Assembly: GCF_007679965.1 (NCBI RefSeq)
Contig: NZ_VEHL01000007.1
Location: forward strand, 62,001 to 126,000
Source: Bordetella genomosp. 13
Lineage (GTDB): Bacteria; Pseudomonadota; Gammaproteobacteria; Burkholderiales; Burkholderiaceae_B
Direction of reading: 5' to 3'
DNA: 64,000 nt
In this document: piece by piece, positions 27,212-35,662 of the stretch
Layout of the letters: every line of letters starts with the position of its first letter
Position numbering within the stretch: the stretch's first letter is position 1
Program-made: the position numbers and the translations under genes
The notes under the pieces: model-generated
The model's database searches: none
Seen by the model: the letters and a program-made list of their open reading frames with translations, nothing else
What the model was told of the DNA's origin: nothing

Positions 27212-27669
27212 GCTTTCCGTTCCTCCGTGGCCAGCAGCAGCATGGTGCTGGCATAGCCTTCCTGGACGATGCGCGACTGAGTGTCCAGCAGCTCGAAATG
27301 CCGTTCGACGATGGCGCGCGCGCCGCCCGAGGCCATCCGCTTCGCGCTGATGGACGTGCGCACGTGCACCGTGTCGCCCGCGACCAGCGGACGCCGGTAC
27401 TGCCATTCCTTCAGGCCCAGCGCGCCGATCACGGGCTCGGCGAACTCGGGCAGCCGGGTCGACATGCCCATCGCCAGCAGGATGCCGTAGGGCCCGTGGA
27501 ACATGGGGCCCGGCACGCCGTGCTCGCGGCAATAAGCCTCGTCGGCGTGGATGGGATGCCAGTCGCCGCTGAGCATGCACGACAGCGACAGGTCGGCCTG
27601 CGTCAAGGTCCGGCCCGTGCTGCGCCAGCTCGCGCCGACGATGAGGTCGTGATAGGAGACGGGATTCAT
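27208..27669 (-). CDS. MaoC-like hotdog-fold dehydratase
   Basis: 153-aa single hotdog domain. SGDWHPIHADEAYCREHG carries the Asp/His hydratase motif, and VPGPMFHGPYGILLAMGM continues the motif helix. Length and motif fit (R)-specific enoyl-CoA hydratases. ATG overlaps the stop of the MLE-like gene upstream and its own stop overlaps the ligase start, so three genes are translationally coupled. Confidence 0.92.
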   Translation of the reverse strand: MNPVSYHDLIVGASWRSTGRTLTQADLSLSCMLSGDWHPIHADEAYCREHGVPGPMFHGPYGILLAMGMSTRLPEFAEPVIGALGLKEWQYRRPLVAGDTVHVRTSISAKRMASGGARAIVERHFELLDTQSRIVQEGYASTMLLLATEERKA

Positions 27670-28781
27670 GCGGCCACCTTGAAGTCGTCCATCGCCGCCC
27701 AGTCCACGCGTTCGCACACGGAGGCCCAGTCGGGCAGGGCGACCTCGCCATCCACGACGCGCGGCGCGTCCGCGATGAACTGCTCGCGCATCGCCAGGAA
27801 CCAGGTCAGTTCGGCCGGCAGCAGCGGCCTCGGCATGGTCGAGGCGAATTGCAGCCCGGCCCAGGTGCCCAGCGCGCTCTCGCCCATCAGCCCGGCCACC
27901 GCATCCGCGCCGACGGCATGGGCCAGGTGCTGCATCTGCCACGCCTGGCTCAGCCCGAAGCGGCCCGGCTTGATGCTCAATGCCCGGGCGCCGCGCTCCA
28001 GGAACAGGCGCGCGTCGCGCGCATCCGTCATGCCGAAGTCCACCAGCAGCGGCGCGTCCACGGCCTGTTGCAGCAGCGAGAACTCGCGGTCCGGCGAGAA
28101 GGCGCAGGGATCCTCGACCACCAGTGCGCCCGCGTCGATCATGGCGCGCGCATAGGTCTCGGCCTGCCCGACCGGATAGGCGCCGTTGGCGTCCACGTAC
28201 AGCGCGACGCCGTCGCCCGTGGCCCGCCGGACCGCGGCCATGCACGCCTGGTCCACCGCCAGGCCCTGCCCACCCTTGATCTTCAGCGTACGGAATCCGT
28301 GGCGCGCCACCATGTCGCCCGCCTCGCGCGCCATCGCCTCGGGCGGCTGGCGCGTCACGGCCCACGACACCGGCACCTTGGCGCGCCCCATGCGCTGCCG
28401 CCACAGCGGCATGCCCGCACGCGCGGCCAGCCAGTCCCAGCACGCGTTGTCGATCAGGGCCTTGGCCGGCGCATTGCCGGGAATGGCGTCGAGCGACGCC
28501 CGCAGCTGGCGCGGATCGGACAGGCCCTGCCCGCGCACCAGCGGCTCGAAGATCTCGGCCAGCACGCTGCACAGGCTGGCCGCCGTGGCGCCGACCCAGG
28601 TCGGCTTGACGGCCAGCTCGGCGGCGCCCGCGCAGCCGGATTCGGTCTCGATGCGCAGCACCACGAACGTGGCGCCCGTCTCGGTCACGTCGCTCCATTG
28701 CACCGCGCGGGCATAGGCCAGCTGCCGCACGTACACCGTCCAGCCCGTGACGGGCTCGGCATCGGGGATCATGGCGTCCAT
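27666..28781 (-). CDS. Enolase-superfamily enzyme (muconate cycloisomerase/mandelate racemase-like)
   Basis: 371 aa. The N-terminal capping domain is followed by a beta/alpha barrel with TLKIKGGQGL (catalytic Lys on strand 2), YVDANGAY (metal Asp) and VVEDPCAF (metal Glu), then LLVDFGMTD. These are the MLE-subgroup metal and base positions; reactions range over cycloisomerisation, racemisation and dehydration of carboxylates. Start 28781 (MDAMIPD) overlaps the Bug stop; a second Met lies three codons on. Part of the long leftward operon. Confidence 0.92.
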   Translation of the reverse strand: MDAMIPDAEPVTGWTVYVRQLAYARAVQWSDVTETGATFVVLRIETESGCAGAAELAVKPTWVGATAASLCSVLAEIFEPLVRGQGLSDPRQLRASLDAIPGNAPAKALIDNACWDWLAARAGMPLWRQRMGRAKVPVSWAVTRQPPEAMAREAGDMVARHGFRTLKIKGGQGLAVDQACMAAVRRATGDGVALYVDANGAYPVGQAETYARAMIDAGALVVEDPCAFSPDREFSLLQQAVDAPLLVDFGMTDARDARLFLERGARALSIKPGRFGLSQAWQMQHLAHAVGADAVAGLMGESALGTWAGLQFASTMPRPLLPAELTWFLAMREQFIADAPRVVDGEVALPDWASVCERVDWAAMDDFKVAA

Positions 28782-29755
28782 CAGTCCGTCTCCGTGCCGA
28801 AGGTGTCGATCAGCGCCTTCCACTTGGGCGACTCCACCGCCACGAAGGCCTCCAGCTGCGCGGCGTCCAGGTAATGCGGCTCGGTGCCCAGCTGGGTCAG
28901 CCGGGCCTGCATGTCGGGCTGCTGCACGATGCGCGCGATCTCCGCGCTCAGGCGCGCCGACGCCTCGGGCGGCGTCCCCTTGGGCGCGAACACGCCATAC
29001 CAAGCCAGCGCCTCGAAATCGGGATAGCCTTCCTCGGCCACGCTGGGCACCGACGGCGCCAGCGCGGTGCGGTCGCGCGAGGTCACCGCCAGCGCCCGCA
29101 GCTTGCCCGCCTGCACCTGTGGCAGCACGCCCGGCAGCGTGAAGAAGGTCATCGAGACGTTGCCCGCCATCACCGCCGTGACCGCCTCGGGCCCGGTGTT
29201 GTAGGGCACGTGCTTGATCTGGATCCGCGCCATGTTCTGCAGCATGGCGCCCGCCAGGTGGCCGGACGTGCCCCGTCCCGCGGACGAATAGGTCAGCTCG
29301 CCTGGCCGCTGCCTGGCCAGCGCCACCAGCTCGGCCACGGACTTGACCGGCAGGTCGGCGTTCACCACCAGCATGTTCGGCGCCACCGCCACCATGGCCA
29401 CCGGCGGCACGTCGCGCATGGGGTCGTAGGTCAGGTTCTTGTACAGGTGCGGTCCCACCGAATGCGTGGGACTGCCGCTGACCAGGAACACATGGCCGTC
29501 GGGCCGCGCGCGGGCCACCTGGGACGCGCCCAGATGGCCGCCCGCGCCGGGCTTGTTCTCCACCACGAAGGGCTGGCCCAGCGCCGCGCCCAGCTTCTCG
29601 GCCAGCGCGCGCGCCAGGATGTCGGCGGTTCCGCCGGCCCCCGACGACACCACCAGGCGCACCGGCTTGTCCGGCCAGGCGGCGTGCGCCATGGGACACG
29701 CCAGCGCCACCACCAGCGCGGCGGCGGCGCGCACGCGTTGCATGCATGTGTTCAT
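28781..29755 (-). CDS. Bug/TctC-type periplasmic solute-binding protein, atypical first loop
   Basis: 324 aa. Signal peptide ends PMAHAA near residue 26. The first ligand loop reads RLVVSSGAGGTADILAR: SSGAGG replaces the common P-(F/Y)-P-(P/A)-GG, so ligand contacts may differ. VVENKPGAGGHLGASQ and VPYNTGPEAVTAVMAGNVSM are otherwise standard. Start at 29755 chosen over 29776 since GAGGAGCCTCAC precedes it. It follows the CoA-transferase in the long operon. Confidence 0.94.
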   Translation of the reverse strand: MNTCMQRVRAAAALVVALACPMAHAAWPDKPVRLVVSSGAGGTADILARALAEKLGAALGQPFVVENKPGAGGHLGASQVARARPDGHVFLVSGSPTHSVGPHLYKNLTYDPMRDVPPVAMVAVAPNMLVVNADLPVKSVAELVALARQRPGELTYSSAGRGTSGHLAGAMLQNMARIQIKHVPYNTGPEAVTAVMAGNVSMTFFTLPGVLPQVQAGKLRALAVTSRDRTALAPSVPSVAEEGYPDFEALAWYGVFAPKGTPPEASARLSAEIARIVQQPDMQARLTQLGTEPHYLDAAQLEAFVAVESPKWKALIDTFGTETD

Positions 29756-29777
29756 GTGAGGCTCCTCTCGATGCACC

Positions 29778-30944
29778 TCAGACCACGCCGGCCTGGTGCA
29801 GGCTGTGCAGCTCTTGTTCCGTCAGGCCTGCCTCTTGCAGGATCCGGTCGGTGTGTTCACCCAGGTCGGGCGGGGGCATGAAATCGCTGCGGTTGTCGCC
29901 GTCGTAGCGGATCGGCCGGTGCGCGGCGCGCAGGGCGCCGTGGCGCGGATGCACCTGGTCGTAGAACACGCCCTGGTGCAGCACCTGCGGGTCGTCCTGC
30001 AGCTCGTCCAGGCGGCGTTCGGGCGTGAACGGCACGTCGTGCTGCGCCAGCCGGGGCGTCCAATGGTCGCGGTCCTGCTGCGCGAAGGTCTCCGCCAGCG
30101 TCCGGGCCAGCTCGGGATACCGCTCGACGCGGTCCAGGCGCGTGGGATACGCGGCAAGCAGGTCGGGGCGCTCGAGGGCCGCCACCAGCCCGCGCCAGAA
30201 CTTCTCCGGCGAGGACAGGTGCAGGCCGATGCGGCGCTGGTCGCGGCAGGTCACGATGTACGACTGCGACATGGCCGCGCGGCCGTACAGCGTGGGCGCC
30301 TGCCCGGTCGCCAGCATCGCGCCCAGCGGCTCGCAGGCCAGGGCGATCATGGACTCCAGCATGCTGACCTCGACGTGGCGTCCCTTGCCGGTGCGCGCGC
30401 GCTCGACCAGCGCGCCCAGGATGCCCAGCGCGGCATACAGGCCAGCCACCGCGTCGGAGACGGCCGGCCCGGCCACCTTGGGATCCGCCCCGGCATGGAA
30501 CATCGACAGCCAGCCCGAGGCCGCCTGGCCCACGTTGTCGTAGGCGGGCCGGGACGCATACGGCCCGCTGGAGCCGAAGCCGGTGATCGAGCAGTACACC
30601 AGGCGCGGATTGAGCGCCTGCAGCCGCCGCGCGCCCACGCCCAGCTTCTCTTCCACGCCGGGGCGCATGTTGAGGATGATGGCATCGGCCTGCGCGACCA
30701 GCCGGTCCAGCACGGCCAGCCCTTCGGGCCGCGCATAGTCCAGCGTCAGGCTGCGCTTGTTGCGGTTGTGCGCCTGGAACTGCGGGCTGTAGAGCCCCCC
30801 CTTGAACGAGCGGAACGGATCGCCCGCGCCGGGCCGCTCGATCTTGATCACGTCGGCGCCCAGTTCGCCCAGCAGCATGCCGGCCAGCGGCGCGGTGATG
30901 AAGTTGCCCAGGTCCAGGACCCGCATGCCATTCAGCACTGTCAT
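29778..30944 (-). CDS. Family III (CaiB/BaiF) CoA-transferase
   Basis: 388 aa. Seen: MRVLDLGNFITAPLAGMLLG, GADVIKIERPGAGDPFR, RNKRSLTLDYA, LVYCSITGFGSSGP and SRPAYDNVGQAASG with the active-site Asp. DLGEHTDRILQEAGL ends the chain. ATG at 30944 overlaps the dienelactone hydrolase stop. The operon thus contains both a CoA-transferase and an AMP-forming ligase, which suggests two different acids or two stages of activation. Confidence 0.94.
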   Translation of the reverse strand: MTVLNGMRVLDLGNFITAPLAGMLLGELGADVIKIERPGAGDPFRSFKGGLYSPQFQAHNRNKRSLTLDYARPEGLAVLDRLVAQADAIILNMRPGVEEKLGVGARRLQALNPRLVYCSITGFGSSGPYASRPAYDNVGQAASGWLSMFHAGADPKVAGPAVSDAVAGLYAALGILGALVERARTGKGRHVEVSMLESMIALACEPLGAMLATGQAPTLYGRAAMSQSYIVTCRDQRRIGLHLSSPEKFWRGLVAALERPDLLAAYPTRLDRVERYPELARTLAETFAQQDRDHWTPRLAQHDVPFTPERRLDELQDDPQVLHQGVFYDQVHPRHGALRAAHRPIRYDGDNRSDFMPPPDLGEHTDRILQEAGLTEQELHSLHQAGVV

Positions 30945-31636
30945 CGCGCGGCTCCCAGCTCGGCCTGCAGGAACTGCCGCGTGCGGTCGTGCGCCGCGTC
31001 GGCGTCCTCGGCCGCGCCGCGCGTGTAGAAGCCATGGTCGGCCTGCGGATAGCGGTGCAGCACGGCGCGCGGCGCGGGCGGCAGCGCCGCCTCGATCCGG
31101 TCCACGGCCTCGGGCGGCGCGTAGCGGTCGCGGCCGCCGTAGTGCAGCATCAGCGGGCAGCGCAGCGCGGCGGCCTCGTCCAGGTGCTTCTCGATGCCCA
31201 CGCCGTAGAAGGCCACGGCGGCGTCGATGTCCAGGCTGGCCGCGGCCCGGTACGCCAGCTTGCCGCCCAGGCACAGCCCCAGCACCGCCACGCGGCCCGA
31301 GACGCCCGGCATGGCCCGCGCGTGCGCCACCGTCCGGCCGATGTCCTCGATTCCAGCCGCCTCGTCGAAGCGTTCCAGGTACTCGAAGGCGCGCGCCACG
31401 CCGGCCTTGTCGTGGGCCAGCTCGACGCCGGGCTCCAGGCGCCAGAACAGGTCCGGCGCCAGCGCGAGATAGCCTTCCGCCGCATAGCGGTCCGCCACGG
31501 CGCGGATCGTGTCCGTCACGCCGAAGATCTCCTGCAGCACGATCACCGCGTGGCCATTTGGCACATCGGGAACGCTTTTGTAGGCCTGGAAAGCGCGGCC
31601 GTCCGCCGCCCGGATGGGCTCGATGGGGGAATGCAT
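30941..31636 (-). CDS. Dienelactone hydrolase family protein
   Basis: 231-aa alpha/beta hydrolase with the classic dienelactone hydrolase triad: Cys122 in GLCLGGKLA, Asp170 in YGGRDRYA and His201 in YPQADHGF, plus Glu36 in LQEIFG, almost the numbering of the Pseudomonas enzyme. It hydrolyses enol-lactones such as 4-carboxymethylene-butenolide or related esters. It lies 16 bp after the acyl-CoA dehydrogenase. With the MLE-like enzyme it forms a cycloisomerase/lactone-hydrolase pair reminiscent of muconate pathways; the pairing is an inference. Confidence 0.94.
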   Translation of the reverse strand: MHSPIEPIRAADGRAFQAYKSVPDVPNGHAVIVLQEIFGVTDTIRAVADRYAAEGYLALAPDLFWRLEPGVELAHDKAGVARAFEYLERFDEAAGIEDIGRTVAHARAMPGVSGRVAVLGLCLGGKLAYRAAASLDIDAAVAFYGVGIEKHLDEAAALRCPLMLHYGGRDRYAPPEAVDRIEAALPPAPRAVLHRYPQADHGFYTRGAAEDADAAHDRTRQFLQAELGAAR

Positions 31637-31652
31637 GGAATCCTCGTTGGCA

Positions 31653-32801
31653 TCAGGCCAGGTAATTGCCTTTCAGAATCTCGCGCGCGATGGAGTTGCG
31701 ATGGATCTCGGTGGTCCCGTAGCCGATGGACATGCCGCGCGCATCGCGGAAATAGCGCTCGAAGGGATACTCCTCGGCCAGGCCATAGGCGCCGGCCAGC
31801 TGCATCGCCTGGTTCGTGACCCGCACCGCCATCTCGTTGGCGTAGGTCTTGGCGATGGACACCTGCGCCACGGAATGCACGCCGCGGTCCAGGCTCACGG
31901 CGGCCTCGTACACCAGCGCGCGCGCCGCCTCGATGTCGATGGCCATGTCGGCCAGCTTCCATTGCAGGCCCTGGTTGTCGGCCAGCGGCCGGCCGAACTG
32001 CACGCGGTCGTTCAGGTGCTGCACCGCATGCGCCAGCGCGGCCTGCGCCAGGCCCAGGCAGATGGGCGGATTGCCGATGATGCGGTCGGCGTCGAGCACC
32101 TGCAGCAGGTCGCGCATGCGGCCCGCGGGCAGCAGCAGGTTCTGGGCCGGCACGCGACAATCCTGGAACACCAGCTCGGCCATGCCCGTGCCGCGCAGGC
32201 CCAGCAGGTCCAGGTGGCGGCCCACCGAGAACCCCGGCGTGGCGCGTTCAACCAGCACGGCTCCCACGCCCTTCATGCCCGGCTCGTCGGTCAGCCGCAC
32301 CAGTACCAGGAACACGTCGGCCACCTGCGCGCCGCTGCACCACAGCTTGGCGCCGTTGAGCACGTAGTGGTCGCCCTGCAGCACCGCCCGCGTCTGCACG
32401 TTGCCGACGTCCGAACCGGCATTGGCTTCGGACATGCTCCAGGCCGCGTACCGCTCGGCCTTGGCGAACGCGGGCAGGTAGCGCCGCCTGGTGTCCTCCG
32501 ATCCGATGTGCAGGATGGCGCGCGGCGTGGCGCCGTCGGTGCACGAGAACAGCATCGCGGTGTTGGCGCAGGCACGCGCCAGCTGCTCCACCACCAGCAC
32601 CGTCTCCAGCAGGCCCAGCCCCGCGCCGCCGTATTCCTCGGGCAGGAAGATGCCCGTGTAGCCATGCTCGGCCAGCACCTTCAGGTTCTCGGCCGGCGGC
32701 CGGTACTCCTTGTCGGCGCCGGCCGCAGCCGGCGCGAACTGCTTCTGCGCCAGTGCGCGCACCGTATCGCGGATAAGCCGCTGCTCTTCAGTCAATTCCA
32801 C
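31653..32801 (-). CDS. Acyl-CoA dehydrogenase with unusual base positions
   Basis: 382 aa. Seen: MSEANAGSDVGNVQT, LNGAKLWCSGAQVADVFLVL and QFGRPLADNQGLQWKLADMA. The normal catalytic Glu position is Tyr (SIGYGTTEIHRN), and the alternative isovaleryl-type position is Asp (LDADRIIG) instead of Glu. The enzyme could use that Asp as base or have a different activity. GTG at 32801 is the start: its first base overlaps the last base of the Bug stop codon (TAGTG), and the chain then begins as ELTEEQRLIRD like its relatives. Confidence 0.92.
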   Translation of the reverse strand: MELTEEQRLIRDTVRALAQKQFAPAAAGADKEYRPPAENLKVLAEHGYTGIFLPEEYGGAGLGLLETVLVVEQLARACANTAMLFSCTDGATPRAILHIGSEDTRRRYLPAFAKAERYAAWSMSEANAGSDVGNVQTRAVLQGDHYVLNGAKLWCSGAQVADVFLVLVRLTDEPGMKGVGAVLVERATPGFSVGRHLDLLGLRGTGMAELVFQDCRVPAQNLLLPAGRMRDLLQVLDADRIIGNPPICLGLAQAALAHAVQHLNDRVQFGRPLADNQGLQWKLADMAIDIEAARALVYEAAVSLDRGVHSVAQVSIAKTYANEMAVRVTNQAMQLAGAYGLAEEYPFERYFRDARGMSIGYGTTEIHRNSIAREILKGNYLA

Positions 32802-33775
32802 TATTCGCCCTTTGCGCCCGTCAGTTTGATGATGCGGCCGTACTTCACCGATTCCTCCTCCATGAAGCGCGCGAACGCCTCGGGGCTGGACGGCGCCGCC
32901 TCGACGCCCAGCTGGTCCAGCTGCTCCTTCAACTCGGGACTCTGCAGCGCGCGCCGCATCTCGGCGCTCAGCCGCGCCACGCGCTCGGGCGGCGTCGACG
33001 CTGGCGCCACCACGCCGTACCAGGTCATGAATGCGAAATCGGCCAGGTCGGCCTCGGCCACCGTCGGGATGTCGGGCGCGATGGACGAGCGCTTCGGCCC
33101 CGACACCGCCAGGCCCTTCAGGCGGCCGTTGCGCACCTGCGGCACCCCCGTGGACATGCCGGTGAACATCACGTCGACCTGCCCGCCCATCACGTCGGCC
33201 AGCGCCGGCGCCACGCCCTTGTAGGGCACGTGCACCAGGTCGATGCCCGCCAGCGCGCGGGCCCACTCCATGGCCAGGTAATGCGGCGTGCCGTTGCCGA
33301 TCGACGCGTAAGTGATCTTGCCGGGCCGTGCGCGGGCGGCCTCGATCAGTTCCTTCACCGAGGACGGCCCCGTCCTGGGATTGGCCACCAGGATGAAGGG
33401 CACGGAGACCAGCTGCCCGACCGGCGCGAAGTCCTTGCGCGAGTCGTAGGACAGCTTTTCACCGAAGAAATACGGATTGAGCACATGCGAGTCGGTGACC
33501 AGCCCGATGGTGTAGCCATCGCCCGGCGCGCGGGCCACGGCGTCGGTGCCGATGATGGTGCTGGCGCCCGGCCGGTTCTCGATGATGACAGGCTGGCCCA
33601 GGCTGTCGGACATGCGCTTGCCGACGGCTCGCGCCACGATGTCCGTACCCCCGCCCGCGGGATACGGCACGATGAAGCGGATCGGCTTGTCGGGCCACTC
33701 CGCGTGCGCGGCATGCGCGCCCAGCAGCAGTCCCAGGGCGGCCGCGGCGCGGGCCCATTTGCGTGCGATCGACAT
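32801..33775 (-). CDS. Bug/TctC-type periplasmic solute-binding protein
   Basis: 324 aa; signal peptide ending AAHAE near residue 26, then RFIVPYPAGGGTDIVAR and VIIENRPGASTIIGTDA. HVPYKGVAPALADVMGGQVD is the second-domain motif. GGAGACACC precedes the ATG at 33775. It is the second gene of the long leftward operon, 8 bp after the citryl-CoA lyase-like gene, and overlaps the acyl-CoA dehydrogenase start. Confidence 0.95.
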   Translation of the reverse strand: MSIARKWARAAAALGLLLGAHAAHAEWPDKPIRFIVPYPAGGGTDIVARAVGKRMSDSLGQPVIIENRPGASTIIGTDAVARAPGDGYTIGLVTDSHVLNPYFFGEKLSYDSRKDFAPVGQLVSVPFILVANPRTGPSSVKELIEAARARPGKITYASIGNGTPHYLAMEWARALAGIDLVHVPYKGVAPALADVMGGQVDVMFTGMSTGVPQVRNGRLKGLAVSGPKRSSIAPDIPTVAEADLADFAFMTWYGVVAPASTPPERVARLSAEMRRALQSPELKEQLDQLGVEAAPSSPEAFARFMEEESVKYGRIIKLTGAKGE

Positions 33776-33783
33776 GGTGTCTC

Positions 33784-34578
33784 CTAGCGTCCGGCGTCGC
33801 CGGGGGCCGCGTCCTGGCGGCTGGCTTCTTCTTCGGTGCGCAGCCAGATCTCGCGCGCGATGGGATTGCCCTGCTCTTCCACCAGGTGCCCCACCAGCCC
33901 CACCGCCCGCCCGATCACGGCGATGCCGCGCGCGGCCTTCCACGAAATGCCCAGCTCGCAGCACAGGGCGCCGATGGCGCCCGTGGCGTTCACCGGCAGT
34001 TCCTTGTCGTAGGCGGCTTGCGCGTGGCGTCCGATGGCCTGCATCAGCTCGACGTAGCGGCCCGCGTGGCCCTCCTGCGCCGCCACGTCGAACAGCCGCG
34101 CCGTGCGCGGGTCCAGCGGCTTGTGCAGGTTGTGTCCCAGCCCCGGTATGGAGCGGCCCTTCGCGCGGAAGTCGGCCACGACGTCGCGGGCCAGCGTGTC
34201 GGCGTCCTTGCCGTCGTGCCTGTCCCAGGCCTCGTGCAGCATGCGGGCGGCGCCCTCGGCGGTGCCGGCGAACGTGGTGCCCATGCCGCACAGCCCGGCC
34301 GCGACGGCGGCCTGCAGGGATTCCGGCGCGCCCAGGTAGACCAGCCGCGTGGCGATGGCCATGGGCGTCATGCCATGTTCGACCAACGTGACCAGGATGG
34401 CGTTGAAGACGCGCGACTGGTGCGCGTCGGGCAGCCGCCCCGTCATCTCCAGGTAAGCCATGTCGCCCAGGTTGAGCGTGCCGATCACGTCCTGGACCAG
34501 ATCATGGCCCTGGACGAAGATGCGGTCGGGCGTGCTGCGGCCCATGCCGCTGCGGATGGGCTTATTGTGCTGATCCAT
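33784..34578 (-). CDS. Citrate synthase-like/citryl-CoA lyase-type protein
   Basis: 264 aa, much shorter than citrate synthase (about 430 aa) and the size of single-domain citryl-CoA lyase-type proteins. Seen: GRSTPDRIFVQGHDLVQDVI, FAGTAEGAARML, IPGLGHNLHKPLDPR (the catalytic His loop, PGxGH) and a C-terminal helix with LVGHLVEEQGNPIAREIW. These enzymes cleave or form a C-C bond next to a CoA thioester. Start 34578 has AGGAGACAGC upstream; ATG at 34623 would add 15 residues. First gene of the long operon, promoter region 34579-34725. Confidence 0.88.
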   Translation of the reverse strand: MDQHNKPIRSGMGRSTPDRIFVQGHDLVQDVIGTLNLGDMAYLEMTGRLPDAHQSRVFNAILVTLVEHGMTPMAIATRLVYLGAPESLQAAVAAGLCGMGTTFAGTAEGAARMLHEAWDRHDGKDADTLARDVVADFRAKGRSIPGLGHNLHKPLDPRTARLFDVAAQEGHAGRYVELMQAIGRHAQAAYDKELPVNATGAIGALCCELGISWKAARGIAVIGRAVGLVGHLVEEQGNPIAREIWLRTEEEASRQDAAPGDAGR

Positions 34579-34694
34579 GCTGTCTCCTGCCCCTTTCTCG
34601 GTGGGGCGCGTGGCGGGCGACATCGGTCACCTCTTGGAGACGAAAGATAGGCCGTGCCGTCAGACCCTGTCCAATAGACGGCCGTGATTCCCTG

Positions 34695-34711
34695 TATGCA
34701 TGAAACGCATA
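34695..34711. promoter_or_regulatory. Inverted repeat before the citryl-CoA lyase operon
   Basis: TATGC-N7-GCATA lies 117 bp before the start of the 34578 operon and contains a T-N11-A core (TGCATGAAACGCA). It is the only clear dyad in the 147-bp gap. It could be the binding site of the LysR encoded at the far end of the operon (22454-23419). Confidence 0.35.
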
Positions 34712-34725
34712 GTCCTCGACGCGGC

Positions 34726-35634
34726 TCAGGCCGCGCCCGGCAGTGCCATCTCGAACCCCGCCTTCGCCAGCTCGAACTGGCACTGCGCGAAGCCGGTGGC
34801 CGGCACGACTTCGCCGGCCCGGTCGCGGACCTCGTCCAGGCGTGCGGCGATGCGCGTTGCCGCGCCGGCGTCGATGTCCAGGCGTATGCCCCGGGTCATG
34901 GTGATGTGCGCCGCCTCGACGCTGCCGCCGCCGGCCAGCAGGATGCAGCGGGTGGGCGCATCCTCGGCCGCCAGCGCGACCAGCGCCGGGCTGACGGCCG
35001 CCGGCGAAAGGCGCGCCAGGGCCTCGGGCGTCAGCACGCCCTCGGTCATGCCGGTGGCCGCGGTGGGCGCCAGGCAGTTCACGCGGATGCCGTATTTCTC
35101 GCCTTCCAGGGCCAGGGTCTGCATCAGGCCGACCAGCGCCATCTTGGCCGCGCCGTAGTTGGCCTGGCCGAAGTTGCCGTACAGGCCGGAGGACGAGGTG
35201 GTCATCACGATGCGGCCGTAGCGCTGCGCCCGCATGGTTTCCCACACCGCCTTGGTGCAATGCACCGAGCCCATCAGGTGCACGTCCATCACCTGGCGGA
35301 AGTCTTCCATCGACATCTTGGAAAAGCTCTTGTCGCGCAGGATGCCGGCGTTGTTGACCAGGATGTCGATCCTGCCCCATTGCTCGATGACGCCGGCGAT
35401 CATGTCCTGCACGCCGGCGTAGTCGGTCACGTCGCCGTCCGCCAGCATCGCCCGGCCGCCATGGCGCACGATCTCTTCCACCACGGCGCCGGCCGGCGAT
35501 CCCGGGCGCGACGCTCCGACGTCGTTGACCACCACGCGCGCGCCGTGCCGCGCCAGCTCCAGCGCGTGCGCGCGGCCCAGGCCGCTGCCGGCCCCGGTGA
35601 CGACGGCGACGCGGTCCTGCAATGACTGCTTCAT
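34726..35634 (-). CDS. Short-chain dehydrogenase (3-hydroxyacyl-CoA dehydrogenase-like)
   Basis: 302-aa SDR. Seen: TGAGSGLGRAHALELA (NAD(P) loop, about residue 14), LVNNAGILRDKSF, the catalytic Ser in TTSSSGLYGNFG, and Tyr-x-x-x-Lys in ANYGAAKMALVG. The RAHALELARHGARVVVNDVG segment resembles the dehydrogenase part of peroxisomal-type multifunctional enzymes, favouring a 3-hydroxyacyl-CoA substrate. A C-terminal extension of about 60 residues follows the SDR core. It starts 28 bp after the BKACE gene; last gene of the Liv operon. Confidence 0.92.
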   Translation of the reverse strand: MKQSLQDRVAVVTGAGSGLGRAHALELARHGARVVVNDVGASRPGSPAGAVVEEIVRHGGRAMLADGDVTDYAGVQDMIAGVIEQWGRIDILVNNAGILRDKSFSKMSMEDFRQVMDVHLMGSVHCTKAVWETMRAQRYGRIVMTTSSSGLYGNFGQANYGAAKMALVGLMQTLALEGEKYGIRVNCLAPTAATGMTEGVLTPEALARLSPAAVSPALVALAAEDAPTRCILLAGGGSVEAAHITMTRGIRLDIDAGAATRIAARLDEVRDRAGEVVPATGFAQCQFELAKAGFEMALPGAA

Positions 35635-35662
35635 GATCTCTTCCTGATGAAAACGGGCGGAC

